Notes: a model not told the origin generated them from the sequence alone. A DNA stretch of 38,215 nucleotides from Antrodiella citrinella (GCA_004802725.1 SGPM01000270.1:1-38215), one strand, 5' to 3'; positions 22,365-34,682 are shown, counted from the first letter of the stretch. Program-made: numbers and translations.

Positions 22365-23050
22365 ATCACCTCGTACTGCGAAGGTAATCATTGAAAACTT
22401 CTCATGCGCACCACACTGTGTACTCAAATGTGATATGATGCAGGTAGCGTGGAATATGACGAATCGTGCTGGAGAAAGCTTAGAAGAATGTCGTGTCTCC
22501 TATTTTGGAAGATCCCTCGCACCTCGTCCAAATTTTGTACCACAAGAACAACGTATCCAAGATAGAGTCATCTCATAGAACGCCAAGTCGCGGGCCTTCG
22601 GGTTCCGGGCACCGTGAGTGCATGTGAAGGATTGATGCGTAGAGCTTCGATTGTGTCTTGACCGCGAGTTTCTCATATTCTTTTCTCATTGAGTGTCCAT
22701 ATAGCAGCACACCATCTCGACGACTTGAGCGGTATCCACAGTAAGTGCATTTGCTTGGGAACCTTTGAGTCGTTTCGGCGATTGATAGCTGTTTACTATG
22801 TCTCCCAGCCAGGTCGTTTGCGCGGACCACTGCCTCAGCTGACTGACGAGAACCAGTGTTCGGTGTCGTCTTACGGCCAGCAGAGCTATTGTTGGACATT
22901 TGCTGTCCCTAGCCATGTGAGGCGCATGGGACTTCTTCTTCAACCCGTCAGCTCTCGTACACATGATCGCCAAAAGCCTTATGTCCGTTCAGATTTGCCA
23001 GTATAAATTTGTGGCGATGTGAAGAGTTTCGGACACGAGCATCAGCCAAG
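22365..23050. promoter_or_regulatory. Sedolisin upstream region with TATA box
   Basis: TATAAAT at 23002-23008 lies 43 bases before the S53 peptidase start codon, a good TATA position for a short leader. The remainder of the stretch holds the PPX1 3' flank. Open frames on both strands (22573-22973) carry no recognisable motif. Confidence 0.55.
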
Positions 23051-25533
23051 ATGTTTTCCGTGCTAATTCTGTCTCTGGTAGCTGCCGTGTACTCGTCGTC
23101 TGTGACGATCTCACCGCACGTCCGCCATGAGCATCGTCGAGATATCCCCAACGGCTGGCGTGTCGCTCGACGTGCTCCTCCCACCACCGTTCTTCCTCTT
23201 CGCATAGGACTTGTGCAACCTAATCTGAACCAACTCGAGAAGCTTCTGCTCGACGTGTCTCACCCGGACTCTCCCAACTATGGACAACACTGGACTCCGG
23301 CAAAAGTTGCGCAGACGTTCCGCCCGTCAAAGGATACCGTGGACACGGTCCTACAGTGGCTAGCATCTGAAGGCCTTGGGCCGTCTCGGGTCACTCTCAG
23401 CAAGACCGGAGGATGGCTCGAGGCCAACGTGTCTGTCGAGGAGGCCGAGTACCTTCTCAAGACGGAGTATTCGATATACGAGCACGAATCCACCGGGGAC
23501 GAGCACCTCGCTTGTGGCTCTGGATATCACCTTCCTGAACATGTCTCCAAGCATGTCGAGCTCGTGACTCCAACCCTCCACTTCGATTCCAAGCTCAAGA
23601 GAGGTCCTCTCCAGCAATGGAAGAAACGGACATCTCCGCCTCAAGCTGAGATTGCGAAGAACATTGGTCAACCTGGCGCCGGTGTGGTCATACCTAAGAC
23701 AACTGGTCGAGTGAACGTGAGTGAGAGACTGATTCTTTGTCGGTATAATTTGATACATTATACAGGGCGACATTCCGCAAGACCTTTCGAATTGCGACTC
23801 GCTCATCACTCCCGACTGTCTCCGTGCGTTGTATAGCTTTCACTACGAAACTGTAGCGGCGAAGAAGAATACCTTCGGAATCGGTCGGTTCTCTTTTAGA
23901 CAGGTTATCTCAGAAGACTGACCCTAGGCGATGACAGTCGAATATACTCCTCAAGCGTACCTCGCGCCGGACCTAGATCTGTTCTTCACGAATTTCTCGA
24001 CGACTCAAGTTGGCCAGCGACCACATTTGGTGGCCATCGATGGCGGTACGTGTGTCTCGTTGGCTCAAACTAATTGTAATCCGCTCACTTTATTTGATGT
24101 TAGCCGTCGTTCAAACTGAGGAGACAAGTTTCAACCTGAACGGAGAATCCAGTCTGGACCTGCAATACGGGATGTCTCTGATCGGTGCCAAACAAGAAGT
24201 TACGCTGTATCAGGTTGGAGATCTAGTTGAGGGTGAGTTGTACAATCTGACGACGTGAATCATAACTAATTTGTATCCTAGGTGCATCCTTCAACAATCT
24301 ACTGGACGCTCTAGATGGAACCTTTTGTACATTCGAGGGGGGTGACGACCCCACGCAGGATGGCATCTATCCAGATACCCTCCCTGGTGGATTTACAGGT
24401 GACGCATTATTTTTATGGATTGAGTTTTTTGTGCTCACCATGACCTTTCAGGTCCCGAGTCTTGTGGAATAGTCAAGCCTGCCAACGTCATTTCGACCTC
24501 TTATGGCAGCAACGAAGCAGACCTTACGCCAGCTTATACCGCCAGACAATGTGCTGAGTATGGCAAAGTACGTCCTCTGTCGTGTTATCACCTGCTTTGC
24601 TGTTGATCGTCAGCATAATAGCTCGGACTTTTGGGCGTAACTATACTTTACTCTTCCGGTGATGAGGGTGTGGCTGGGCACTCAGAATTTTGCCTGAATC
24701 CGGATGGTTCTCAAACGACCAACGGGACGATATTCAACCCAACGTTCCCTGGCGGCTGCCCCTTCGTAACAAGTGTCGTACGTGCTGTCTAGTACTATCT
24801 TATATCCGGGCCCTCTGACATTCTGTTAGGGTGCCACTCAAGTTAACCCCGGAGCCAATGTAACGTTCTTTCATTATCACATCGTCGCATGTTGACCCAT
24901 TAGCTCTGTTGCAGGTGACCGAGCCGGAGAGCGCATGCATGCAAGTTATCTTCTCAGGCGGCGGCTTCAGTAACCACTTCGCGGTTCCTTCGTACCAGGA
25001 GGCAGCTGTCAAAAATTACCTCACGAAGTTCCCGCCTCCTTACGCTCCGACTATCTTCAATTCTACTGGGAGGTCTCGCGCCTTCCCTGATGTCTCTGCC
25101 AATGGGTACGTTTGTCGAAGTCTTATCACGCGAGATGCTCAGAGCTCACACGCGATTTTGTAGAGCCAATTATGTGGTCGCAGTTGACGGCGGATTTGAA
25201 CGCGTCTTCGGCACCTCAGCATCGACGCCTGTGACAGGTGCGATCCTCACCGCCATCAACGATGCACGTCTCGCCATCGGAAAGGGCCCCATTGGTTTCA
25301 TCAACCCCACGGTGAGTGATTGGGGGCTCGTGTCTTGTTTACAGCACCTGACAAATTCGATTTGCTAGATCTACTCGGAGAGGTTCAAAGGCGCCTTTAA
25401 CGATATCACTACGGGTACGAATCCTGGCTGTGGTACAGTCGGCTTCTCCGCCCAGCCTGGGTGGGACCCTCTGACGGGGTTGGGTACACCGAACTTTGAG
25501 AAATTGGCGGCTCTTTGGCGAGAGTTGCCATGA
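23051..25533 (+). CDS. Secreted tripeptidyl peptidase, sedolisin (S53)
   Basis: Predicted 647 residues in 11 exons: 23051-23716, 23766-23883, 23938-24045, 24104-24232, 24282-24398, 24452-24567, 24622-24777, 24830-24859, 24915-25105, 25164-25311, 25369-25533. A signal peptide (MFSVLILSLVAAVYSS) precedes a pro-kumamolisin activation domain (about 30-180, with NYGQHWTPAKVAQTF). The catalytic set is complete: Glu312 and Asp316 in GESSLDLQY, Asp432 in SSGDEG, Ser562 in GTSASTP. The calcium-site segments FNDITTGTNPGC and GWDPLTGLGTPNF are present. Sedolisins are acid-active serine-carboxyl peptidases that release tripeptides from N-termini of extracellular proteins. Exon 8 is 30 bases and exon 2 has a weak GTCGGT donor, but both keep the family sequence in frame. 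It is convergent with the DUF6533 gene. Confidence 0.93.
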
Positions 25534-25699
25534 CGGCCCGGGGGTGCAGACATCCAAATACTCGTTAGCGAGTATACTTTCAAGGTCACTGTTTCAGACG
25601 ACTACAGAGAAGTAGATAACTACAGAACTCCTGTATTCATACACGACAGAACCAGCTCAGTCTAGACGACATACTCAAGAGTACAACAGCTTTTTTGAC

Positions 25700-27354
25700 T
25701 CATGACGCATCTTGTTGAGGGTTGTCCCCAGTAGCTTGATTAGCTCCTGATGAAGCTGGTGCGGCAAAAACAAGGGCTGAGTGTAGCGCTATCGAGTTGT
25801 ACGCGGAGCTTTGCGCCTGGTTTTCAAGGCTGGCCGCCCGGAGGTTGGTCAGGACGCGAGCACTTAAACAGGAGTGGAGGACGCGTTGAGTGCTGAGAGA
25901 TTGAGAGATTAAGGTCAGATGGCGTTCTTGTAGGTTGGACGTGTTACAGAAGACGCACCCTGTCAAAAGATCTCCGGAGTACGACTGTTAAATTGTCAGC
26001 TTAGGGACTAAAGGTGGGTTAGGAGTTACCCACAGGAATAGTCAAAACCACGACGAAGTTCGCCAGAGAGATCGCTGAGAGTGTGGGCAGAATGAGTGGA
26101 AGAAATTAAATGCTGGTGCGTAACATACCAAACAAAAAGATATAGAACATAATTCCTGCGTATGTCACCATGAGAAGTCATTGATTCTGGCATGTACAAA
26201 TCTCTTACCGTCATGATGTAACTTTGATGCAAGACCTTGCGAACCTCTTGCAAATCGGACTACAATGGACAAAGTCAGTAAGTGTTGCAAAAAGTAGATC
26301 TTTGTGGCACGTACATCGTTGAACGCCTGCAGTAACTGTCAAGATCAGCACCGCTATTGACACGATGGGGTGAGATCGATATTTACAGGTCAAGAAACAA
26401 GATATGCTGTACCTGTCTCAACGAGGATGATAATAATGAAGTTGACTCCAATGGTAGGGTTCCCTCCAATGAGCAGACATCCAGGAGTCTCGCTCCCCGG
26501 AAATGATGTGACTGCACATTTCACAATCAGCCATATGAACATATGAAGAGATAAATCATTCGTACAAGCCAGTGTCTTCAGATACAACCCTTCTATGACA
26601 CTTGCGACAACGATAGCTGCTGTAGACAGCGCGACGAGGAAAATGCCAATACGTTTTCCTCTCTCCCACAAGGCCCATGTTCGGACCATAAGAATCACTG
26701 GATACATAAGTCAGAAAGGGCTAGTAAGGAACAACGAGCTTATACCTTCAGCTACAATGATACCTGCCACGACAAGCCCTGTTCGGGTCATAGTGAATCG
26801 ATTAACTTTGTGAGGTGTACACAACTGACTCACAGCTTGCGATCATGTAGATCCGTTTACATTCGACAGCAGAGAGGTCTGTCTTCATTTGATCTGCAAA
26901 GTCCAAGAGGTTTGAAGCGAGTAGAACGCAAGACGATGTGGACGCACAGTAGACTATCATGCCGACGTCGAAGAAGGCTGAATATCTTGTGTAGAAATAC
27001 AATAATTTTATGATACTTAGCCTCGATGGCCACATGAGGTTGACCTCATAGTCCAGAGTTAAGAGGTAGTCGTACACCTGTCAAACAGCAGGATACAAAT
27101 CAACGGATCCTCAGCAAAAGAATAGTTCAACTTACCAGCACTGAGGTCGCGGCGACTGTAGGAGATATCGTATATGTCGTCAGCATCAATAAGTCACACA
27201 AAACGCGAAAGACACGTACAACGCAAATACTGTACAAAGATGATAAGCACACGACAGTTCGTGACAATAACAGTATAAAGGTACTACACACCGTCTTGAC
27301 CCTCGACCGCTGAAATTCAGCGATCAGGTCCACAGGAACTAGCTCATCCATCAT
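25700..27354 (-). CDS. DUF6533 seven-helix membrane protein
   Basis: Predicted 330 residues in 13 exons: 27354-27292, 27229-27220, 27155-27136, 27077-26834, 26778-26746, 26697-26566, 26511-26413, 26353-26315, 26259-26209, 26155-26129, 26074-26030, 25984-25948, 25892-25700. The DUF6533 hallmark YLRFAATSVLVYDYLLTLD and EVNLMWP is assembled from exons 2-4. Later family landmarks are WLVVAGIIVAEVILMVRTWA, a short loop with PGC, HHDGIMFYIFLF and QRVLHSCLSARVLTNLR. About seven hydrophobic segments are expected in the plasma or an internal membrane. The family is large in Agaricomycetes and of unknown function; a receptor-like role is only a guess. Tiny exons (10 and 20 bases) make the N-terminal model less certain than the core. 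A second in-frame ATG follows directly at 27351. Confidence 0.78.
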
Positions 27355-28383
27355 GGGACGATATCGACAAACCAGCAGGGAGAAAGAGGGTCAACAATCA
27401 GGCAGAGAGCCTACGCAAGACCCAAGCTACATAAACTCTCTCTCCAATTCATTTCGGGATCCAAAAGGCGCGTCGCACAGCACGAAGCGTTCAATCATCA
27501 ATGCGAATGATGCATTGCCCGACGGATAGAGTTCTGTGGTGTACTGAGGAACCCGACGTAGTCAGAGTTGTCAATGCTGAGCCGCACGTACGCATAATCG
27601 CATGCTGATGAAAGCTAGAAGGCACCCATGCTGAGCATCAACAACAGATGCCTGATCACAAGGTAAACATTGAATGGCAGAAGAGACGCGAAGCAGTCTT
27701 GCAATTGGACGACCGGCTTGCCAGACGTGGGGCATGATGAGTATAGTACAATTCAGGATATTGGATACACCTTAGGGGTGCAGACCATTCTGATCTGGGC
27801 TGAACATGAGGGTTGCAAGAAGGAATTGTGACACATTGACTGACCCTTTTGAAGACCGCCTCAGACGAATTTGCCGGACGTTGGTGGGTAAATGACCGGA
27901 GAAATCACTAAGATAACTTGCTATACACGCAATCATTGACCGACTCGGATGTTATCGCTTTCCTTCCATACATCATTTGCGAGTTGAGTACTAGGCAATG
28001 GTTTTATAAAAGGACATTGTGGTAAGACGCGAAGATTGACTCGGAGGCGCTCATCATGCGCGGACTGGCCGTCGACACATCCTTCGCACATCCCAGTGCT
28101 TACCATCATCTTATCTGGATCCTTGTCGAGCCCCCGCTCAGCATATGAGTTTCGTATCTAGACAACTGGATACTCTAATATGACTCCATTTCGTTGTTCT
28201 TGTCGGTTCCTTGGGTCCCTTGGCAACGTCACGAACTGCTGAAAACTCTTGATTGTCTTAGGACTGACGTGTCCTGATATCTTAAGCTCACAGCCAACAC
28301 ACAGCACAGCATGTAGTATCGCTTGAGCAGAAGATGGCCGCCATCTCTTACCCTCCTGGTTCACTCTTGCTTTACCCAGATCA
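27355..28383. promoter_or_regulatory. Divergent region, DUF6533 and hydrolase
   Basis: This 1 kb lies between two divergent start codons. A strong TATA-like TTTATAAAAGG stands at 28003-28013, about 370 bases before the hydrolase start, which would imply a long leader, perhaps with an intron. No coding exon is supported. Confidence 0.5.
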
Positions 28384-30869
28384 ATGTCTGGGGACACTGT
28401 AGTCAAAGACGGCGGATCCACAAGCGCACACATTGACAGTGATGATCGAGGAGAATGCGACGGCGAGAAGACCTGTCCGCCACATGCTCGTCCACGTCAA
28501 GCAGCGCACTTCAGCAAGACACAACTGATTATTGTTTTTCTGGGGATCCTGGCTTTGGCATTTAGCAAGGCATGGGATGACTATACTCGTTGGGTCCCCA
28601 CTGGCACACCTTATTACCAACTGACCGACGATGATATGTCAGAGGAATGGCCGTTGGAACCGATTGGGACTGTGAAGTGGTGGCCGTGTACGGGAGACGA
28701 CGATCTTATTGGATCAGAATGTGGATACATTGTGTACGCTTTTCGATCTAAAATCGTGTCTGAGATCCGCTACAAACCAACTGACCTTGCGTATCCATCT
28801 AGCGTTCCTAAGGATCACCTTGAGCCTCTAGCAGGAACTGCCAAGATTGCATTGGGACGGTTCAAAGCTGAGACAGAACACAGCAAAGGCACTGTACTGT
28901 TCCACCCAGGGGAGATTGGGTCGCGCGGAAAGTCGTTCGTCACTGAACATGCACACTTGCTTTGGCATCAGGTACGTCGTTCGTCGCTGAGAATCCTACA
29001 TATCTTGATGGTGCTCCTCGACCTAGCTAGGAAATGAGTATGATATTGTTGGGTTCGATTCCAGAGGAACTGGGGAATCACAGTACGTAGCTTTCGTCAA
29101 TGATCACATCCGTATGCTCTGACGTGTATCAGACCCAAGATACAATGCTTCAATAATCGGGTCGCTGGGCAGGAGTATACCAATAAACCGTTCTACGCCC
29201 ATGCCACCTTCCTGTATAACACGGTGCTTGACCGAGGTTATGATTTCCCGTTGAACATTACCAAGAACAAGCTTCGACAGATCTTACTCCCTCAACAGAG
29301 AGTAGTCGATGCGATGCAGAAGACGCAACATCAGGTTTGCTACAGGATAATGGGCGACGATCTGAAGCACATGGGAACCACCAATGTGGTCCGTGACCTC
29401 GATGCTATCACGACAGCGCTTGACGGCGAGGATGCTCCAATGTATGTGCATGTGATCAATTTTGAGCTCATTCGTGTCTGACACCCTTGAAGTAATTTTG
29501 TCTCAGGCTCGTACGGGTCCATCATTGGACAGTACCTTGTCAACATGTACGAAGTTCTCTATCGACTTTGAACGTGACTGACCTACGAACAGTTTTCCTG
29601 AGCGTGTAGGCCGTGTGGTACTGGACGGCGTAGTAGACCCAGTATCTTGGACCAGTGAGTGATCAAGCTACGCCTCGTTATCTGCCTTGCTCACGCCTCG
29701 TTATCTGCCTTGCTCATGTTCGTTGCTCTGGTGTAGGCAAACCTTCGTATCGCCTCTACAGACAACACCTATCCTCCGCTGAAGAAACATACAAACTCTT
29801 TCTCTCAACATGTTCAAGGGTAGAAATATGTTTGCTCTGACGAAGTCCATCCCGTACTACTGAAGAAACTTTCTACTCTCAGGCCGGACCCGAGCAATGT
29901 CTGTTGGCTCAGAAACAGGATGAAGATCCTACAGCCATTCGTGATCGCTTAGAGAATTTCCTCAACGAGCTTTACTACTCTCCGTTGCCTGTACCGAGGG
30001 CAGTAAATCCGACCATCTTCACTGCTGGCCAAGCATGGAGTGAGCGCATTCTCCGGTCTCTTCACATCACTTCGGATGCTAATTCATCTGTCCAGAACAT
30101 CTCTTCACCGCGCTGCACCGTCCAGACACATGGTTAAACGTCGCTCGTCAATTCACAGAAGCCATGAACGGTGACGCCACGTCTTTCATCAACGCCTCCG
30201 ACTTCAATACACGGTACTTCGACTTAGAACGCCCTGCAGTACTATGCAATGACGGCCCAACCTTTTCACCCCCTTCCGTGGAGGACATTGTGGACGAACA
30301 TCTAGACGTATTCTATAGTGTTTCGTCATTCGTCTTCGCTGCTATGGTCGCCGATAGCCAAAGGGATCCCGGGTGCCAGTATTGGCATTGTACCCCTTCA
30401 GAACGATTCGTCGGCCCTTGGAACTATACGCCGAGTAACCCTGTTATGATCATCGGTAACAATGTATGTGACTCTTTCAATTTTGGAAGAGACCTATGCG
30501 TTGAGCGAGTCCCTTCAGGTTGACCCTATCGCTCCGTTCTCAAGCGTCGCGAAATCGCTCGGGAACTCATATCGGCTATTGTTGCTCGACGCTCCAGGCG
30601 TAAATATTCACGACCTGTTTATACTTGGTATGCGAACTCATACGTCTTTCGTTCAGCATGCCTTAGCAGCTACTTCCAAGTGCGTCGTGGGACACATGAA
30701 GGCGTACTTCACCAACGGTACTCTTCCTCCGGAGGGTACCGTCTGCCTTCCAGATGCGGTCTTGGAGGACGAAGAGGACGACTTCGGGTTTGATCATTTC
30801 AATCTGAAGGCACTTGATCGTGAGTTGGACGTGTCTAGGAGACGTGGGTACCTCAGAGTGACCCAGTGA
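28384..30869 (+). CDS. Membrane-anchored TAP-like alpha/beta hydrolase
   Basis: Predicted 633 residues in 11 exons: 28384-28733, 28803-28971, 29027-29082, 29133-29441, 29493-29546, 29593-29654, 29737-29819, 29883-30039, 30096-30463, 30519-30599, 30657-30869. A hydrophobic helix (LIIVFLGILALAF, about 49-61) after a polar N-terminus suggests a type II anchor. Family landmarks are CGYIVVPKDH, AGTAKIALGRFK, YDIVGFDSRG, the nucleophile Ser301 in SGSYGS, FPERVGRVVLDGVVDP, Asp538 in NNVDPIAP and His564 in PGHALAA, so the catalytic triad is complete. It resembles the alpha/beta hydrolase plus TAP C-terminal family (tripeptidyl aminopeptidase-like). Two motifs are unusual: the oxyanion loop usually written GGPGGSG reads GEIGSRG, and the first Gly of GxSxG is Ser. 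The substrate is unknown. Confidence 0.82.
29671..29716 (+). repeat. Perfect 23-base tandem duplication in an intron
   Basis: CGCCTCGTTATCTGCCTTGC followed by TCA occurs twice in a row without a mismatch. It lies inside intron 6 of the TAP-like hydrolase gene and lengthens that intron to 82 bases. Perfect identity points to a recent slippage event. Confidence 0.9.
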
Positions 30870-31111
30870 TGCTGTGTCACTATTGGTGGCCGTATATGAA
30901 TCAATGGACTCTCTATATGCAAGTCCCGCGCCTCTGTACTGGAGGTGGTAGAAAGATGACGGATCGAATTATAGGTAGCGTGCGATAAGACTACTGTTAC
31001 AGATGTGATGGGTATAGTTGTGGATCCGGGTGACGAGAGAACATAAAGGAAGAGCGATGGAAGGAGATATATGAACAAATACACTTTACGTCCGTGACCA
31101 GCACAGGACAA

Positions 31112-31801
31112 TCACCGGAACTGAAGATGAAGCACAGCTTGGAAGGTATTGGCGTGAACGGAGAACACGCTCGCGAGGTAGATGTGCTCGAGGCCAACAT
31201 TGCCTGCACCGATGCGCCATTTGGCACCAGCGGGGTTCGGGCTTTCGGAGGACATTTTCTATCGGAAGGATCAGAATAAGCCGGTAAAGGGGATGTATGG
31301 GGTGTACTTACAGACATGTAGGCCATAATGAGCTTAGCGATTTGCAGCGCAAGCTGACCGCGGTTCATCTGGGGATTGACAGGGATGGAGCGGTTGAAGT
31401 CGATATGTTCATAACCAGGCCACTGTCATCCATGGTCAATAAGATGAACAAACTCTGTCAAAGATTGGACTTACGACAATACGAAGGGACACCTTGTCAG
31501 TGTTCAGGCCAAGAAGGTCATCCGCCCTCTGGATCCAGTTGGACATGTTTCCTCTGGCGGCAATGTCCATGACAGACGTGCCAAACCCAGCAGGAGCGCC
31601 AACCATGTCAAATGTGATATGCTGCGATGATCGCGCTGCACAATCCACTTTGGAGAAGCCGTTGGGCGTCCAAGTGGGCTGAGGCAGGAGAACGCGGTTT
31701 GCGGGAAGCACAGCGCGGGGTGCCTGGAAGATGGGAGGCGCGGCTCCGGAGAGGGAGCTGTAGTTGGAGACGGGGATGTGGCGCTGAGAGTGAAGAGACA
31801 T
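31112..31801 (-). CDS. Uncharacterised Agaricomycete protein
   Basis: Predicted 194 residues in three exons, 31801-31475, 31422-31312 and 31258-31112. I do not assign a function. Visible features are a Pro/Ser-rich N-terminus, a central RIVWPGYEHIDFNRSI segment across the first intron, a helix with QLALQIAKLIMAYM, and a C-terminal WRIGAGNVGLEHIYLASVF. Proteins with this WPGY and W-x-(I/L/V)-G layout recur as small hypothetical proteins in mushroom genomes, to my recollection. No signal peptide, membrane helix or catalytic motif is evident. It is convergent with the hydrolase gene. The model is supported by clean GT-AG introns and frame agreement across three exons. Confidence 0.7.
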
Positions 31802-33520
31802 TGTTTGCTAGGTAAGACTCGGAGGCGGATTGAACTCGGGGAGAGGACTGCGATGGAAGACTGAGGTTGGATTGGTGAGGAGACATAGCAGCGAGTACAA
31901 CCAGCCATTTATACAGCCCCAGAGCAAGCAAAGCCATGACTGGAGAAAGCAACTGAGACAGTCAAAGCACCGGCACGAGTGGCAAAGCCAGCCAGGAGGA
32001 CGGAGTGGCGTCAAAGCAACAAAGCGATAACGAAAATCGCAGTGTCTCAAGTCAAAGCGCGTCCTGCGATCTTCTTTGAGACGTCATTCTTTCCCGAGAC
32101 TAAAGCATAGACGAGGGTCCAATCTCGGAGTGTGATCCTTCGAGGAGTGAAGAAAGTGAAGGAAGAGAGGCGTGACGTTGCAATGAGGCCGGTGATTAAC
32201 CGGTATCTTTGTCGTTATGAAAGGACTTTGGTGTGATTCCCATCGATAGAAGACCCAAAGCTGCACCAGATTATTGTGAAAGGTGAAGAGAAGTGAAATA
32301 GATGATATATCTTTTCACCAGCTATGAGACATTCCGAGGGCAAGCTTGGGCCACTCGCCCGCGCACAGTGACTCGGAAGCAGCACTGATACCCTTGAAGG
32401 GCACTCTCGATGACCTTCTGTCACATTCTATCTCCGCAATGTTGATCCGTCAATCTGAAGATGACAAAGTGAAAGTGCCAACCAGTAGGCCAAAAGATGA
32501 GTGGCGTCGGCGACGCGCTGCTTGGTCGTGTGTGGCGACAGCTTCGAAGAGGTTGCCTGATACGCGTATTCGGTAGTTCCCGCCCGGCCTCTGCCGTTAC
32601 TGCCGTGCTACTCCGCAGCCTCATCGTTAGTCAAGGTCACTCCTGAGGCTGTAGTGCAACGTGGTACCGCTGATAGAGGTCCAAGCTGAGCACGTTGATA
32701 TCGACAACGAGGCAAGCTCGGGAAATGCAAACTTTCGTACGTCCTGTGTTGACGCATTGTATTGACGACTGACGTCGACATGTTGCAGACATACTCTCGG
32801 ACTCACAAATCTGCCACTTTAGATCACGTTTGTTATCGTGACCGCCGTAATCTGAATCTTGGCGTGATGCAGCTGGTTTCGAAATGATGTACGAGTCGCA
32901 GGTTCGGATGATGAAGCGGAGCAAATCCGGTAGATGATGCCAGACCTATTCTGACCTCTGGTAGCGGGCCATGAACCATGAACAGGTCGACAGGCCAGGG
33001 CGGGCTTGGGCTAGCTCGTCCCTCTGAATTTCCCAGCAGGTAGAAATGCCGACATCATTTTGCAAACACCTGTAGATGCACTTCTGTGCAAGATACACGT
33101 TCGAAGAGACAAATAGTGGTCGTGTGAGTAGCGTCTGAACTCAATGATGACTGCTAGCTTACTTAGTGTCTCGACTCCATCCATGTAGCATGTCTGATGT
33201 TCGAGCTCAGCGACAATCGGAGCCAAAACAATGAGTTACGAAGTTGATCTTCGTTGGTCGTCAGTCGCAAACTTTGACTGCGCCGCTGTTGGCTTATCAC
33301 GTCATCCTGTATTGACTTCGGCAAATTGTCATCAGGAATCCCGAGGCTGCAACATTCATTATCTTAAGCTGAACCACACCGGGACCGAGAGTAATCGTTT
33401 TCTCTCGAAGAGAAGTACTTTAGAGGTGGGAAAACATAATACAAAAGGTGTGTCTATGGCCTGAAGAGACGTGTCATGTCATGAATGGAAGCAGCATTCC
33501 TATGTCATTAATGCTTCTAG
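31802..33520. other. Long intergenic stretch
   Basis: This region lies between the uncharacterised gene (-) and the first peroxidase (+). Both promoters must lie here. Short frames occur on both strands (for example 32637-32924 on the minus strand) but none has a motif. No repeat or transposon remnant was recognised. Confidence 0.55.
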
Positions 33521-33552
33521 ATATCTGGACCGGCGTTTACAATTGTATAAAA
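33521..33552 (+). promoter_or_regulatory. HTP1 core promoter
   Basis: ATATCTGGACCGGCGT is followed 10 bases later by TATAAAA (33546-33552), 70 bases before the start codon. The same 15-base block followed by a TATA element occurs before the second peroxidase gene, with a TGTCATT upstream of each. Conservation in otherwise diverged spacer DNA suggests a core promoter or activator site. Confidence 0.55.
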
Positions 33553-33621
33553 TCTGCGTTGTGGTCTGACCGCGAGTCAAGTGCTCTTCTTCCATTTTCC
33601 CCCATCTGTCACCACAGAGCC

Positions 33622-34682
33622 ATGTCGTCTCATTCTCCTCCCGACTCCTTCGTCGCTGTCGCGTTGTCCAACATCGTCGGAGGTATCTTGGGATCGACTC
33701 AAGGCCTCCTCACAAGCATTGCGGTGTTTGTGTGGGATTTTGGAATGGCGATCTTGAATTTGATCACACAAAACCATGCACCCAATCGCGTCGTACCCCA
33801 GGGGTACGCAGGTGCTAATGGGATGTGGCCAAAATACACTGCCCCAGCCAGAGGAGACAGCAGATGTTCTTGTCCAGCGCTGAACGCTATGGCGAATCAC
33901 GGTGCGTTGTATTGTATGGAGCTTCTCAAATTTAAACGCTCACTCGACCCGATGTTCGAACAGGTATTCTGCCACATGACGGTCGCAATATCACTTTCCG
34001 CGAGCTAAACACGGCTATCCGTAACACGTACAACTTTGCACCATCATTCTGCTACTTCGTTCTAAACTACATCGCTGGGATTCTCGACAGGAACTATTGG
34101 AGCGACAGCTTTGACTTGGCGGACATAGACGTCCACAATGGTATAGAGCATGACGCCTCCTTGATTCGTAAGTTGCCCTAATGATTGCACGAATTACGAA
34201 GTATTCACCGCGCTCGATACAGGTGAAGATCAGTTCTTCGAAAGCGATCAAGCCACTATCTCCGTTCCCTTAGTCGAAAGGTTATTGAAGAGCGGTACAG
34301 GTCCTAACGGGGACTTAACACCTGCAGACCTGTCCCGACTTCTCTCCCAACGCCGTGCCGAGTCTAAAGCCAAAAATCCTCAATACAGCCAAGCCCTGCA
34401 ACACAGGTTATTTGGCAGTGCCAAGTACGTACTTTGCTAAGGGGAAATGGACCGAAGCTAAACAAGGGGTCTCGCAGCTCGTCGACCATGCTTACGATCT
34501 TCGGTGGAAAGATCAAGGACCTCCGTCCGTTCCTCCTAGAGGAGCGCATTCCGGACAAATGGCAACCTCAGGTCACTTCACGCATGGGCCTCACGTTGGC
34601 TGCTTTCAACGGCGTCGTGACTAGAGTTGAGCTGGGCGTTAGAGATGTCGGGGCCAAGAGGGAGAAGACGAAGGCTGCTTGA
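33622..34682 (+). CDS. Heme-thiolate peroxidase (short UPO type), copy 1
   Basis: Predicted 296 residues in four exons, 33622-33901, 33964-34167, 34223-34424 and 34478-34682. A peroxidase family 2 (chloroperoxidase-like) domain starts after a hydrophobic N-terminal segment of about 35 residues (FVAVALSNIVGG onward). The proximal heme ligand is Cys84 in SRCSCPALNAMANHG. The Mg-site triplet Glu155-His156-Asp157 lies in NGIEHDASL, as in short fungal unspecific peroxygenases. Such enzymes use hydrogen peroxide to oxygenate or halogenate organic substrates. The N-terminal hydrophobic part is longer than a usual signal peptide and may be a membrane anchor. It is the first of three tandem genes and closest to copy 2. 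Confidence 0.9.

Noticed and set aside
22573..22973. Overlapping minus-strand frames between PPX1 and the sedolisin
   Set aside because: There is no recognisable domain, no consistent splicing, and the opposite strand is equally open.
29048..29062. GGGTTCGATTCC B-box-like sequence
   Set aside because: It encodes the conserved VGFDSRG segment of the hydrolase and has no partner arms.
32637..32924. Minus-strand frame of 95 codons in the long spacer
   Set aside because: It has no homologous motif or splice partner and sits at the length expected by chance.
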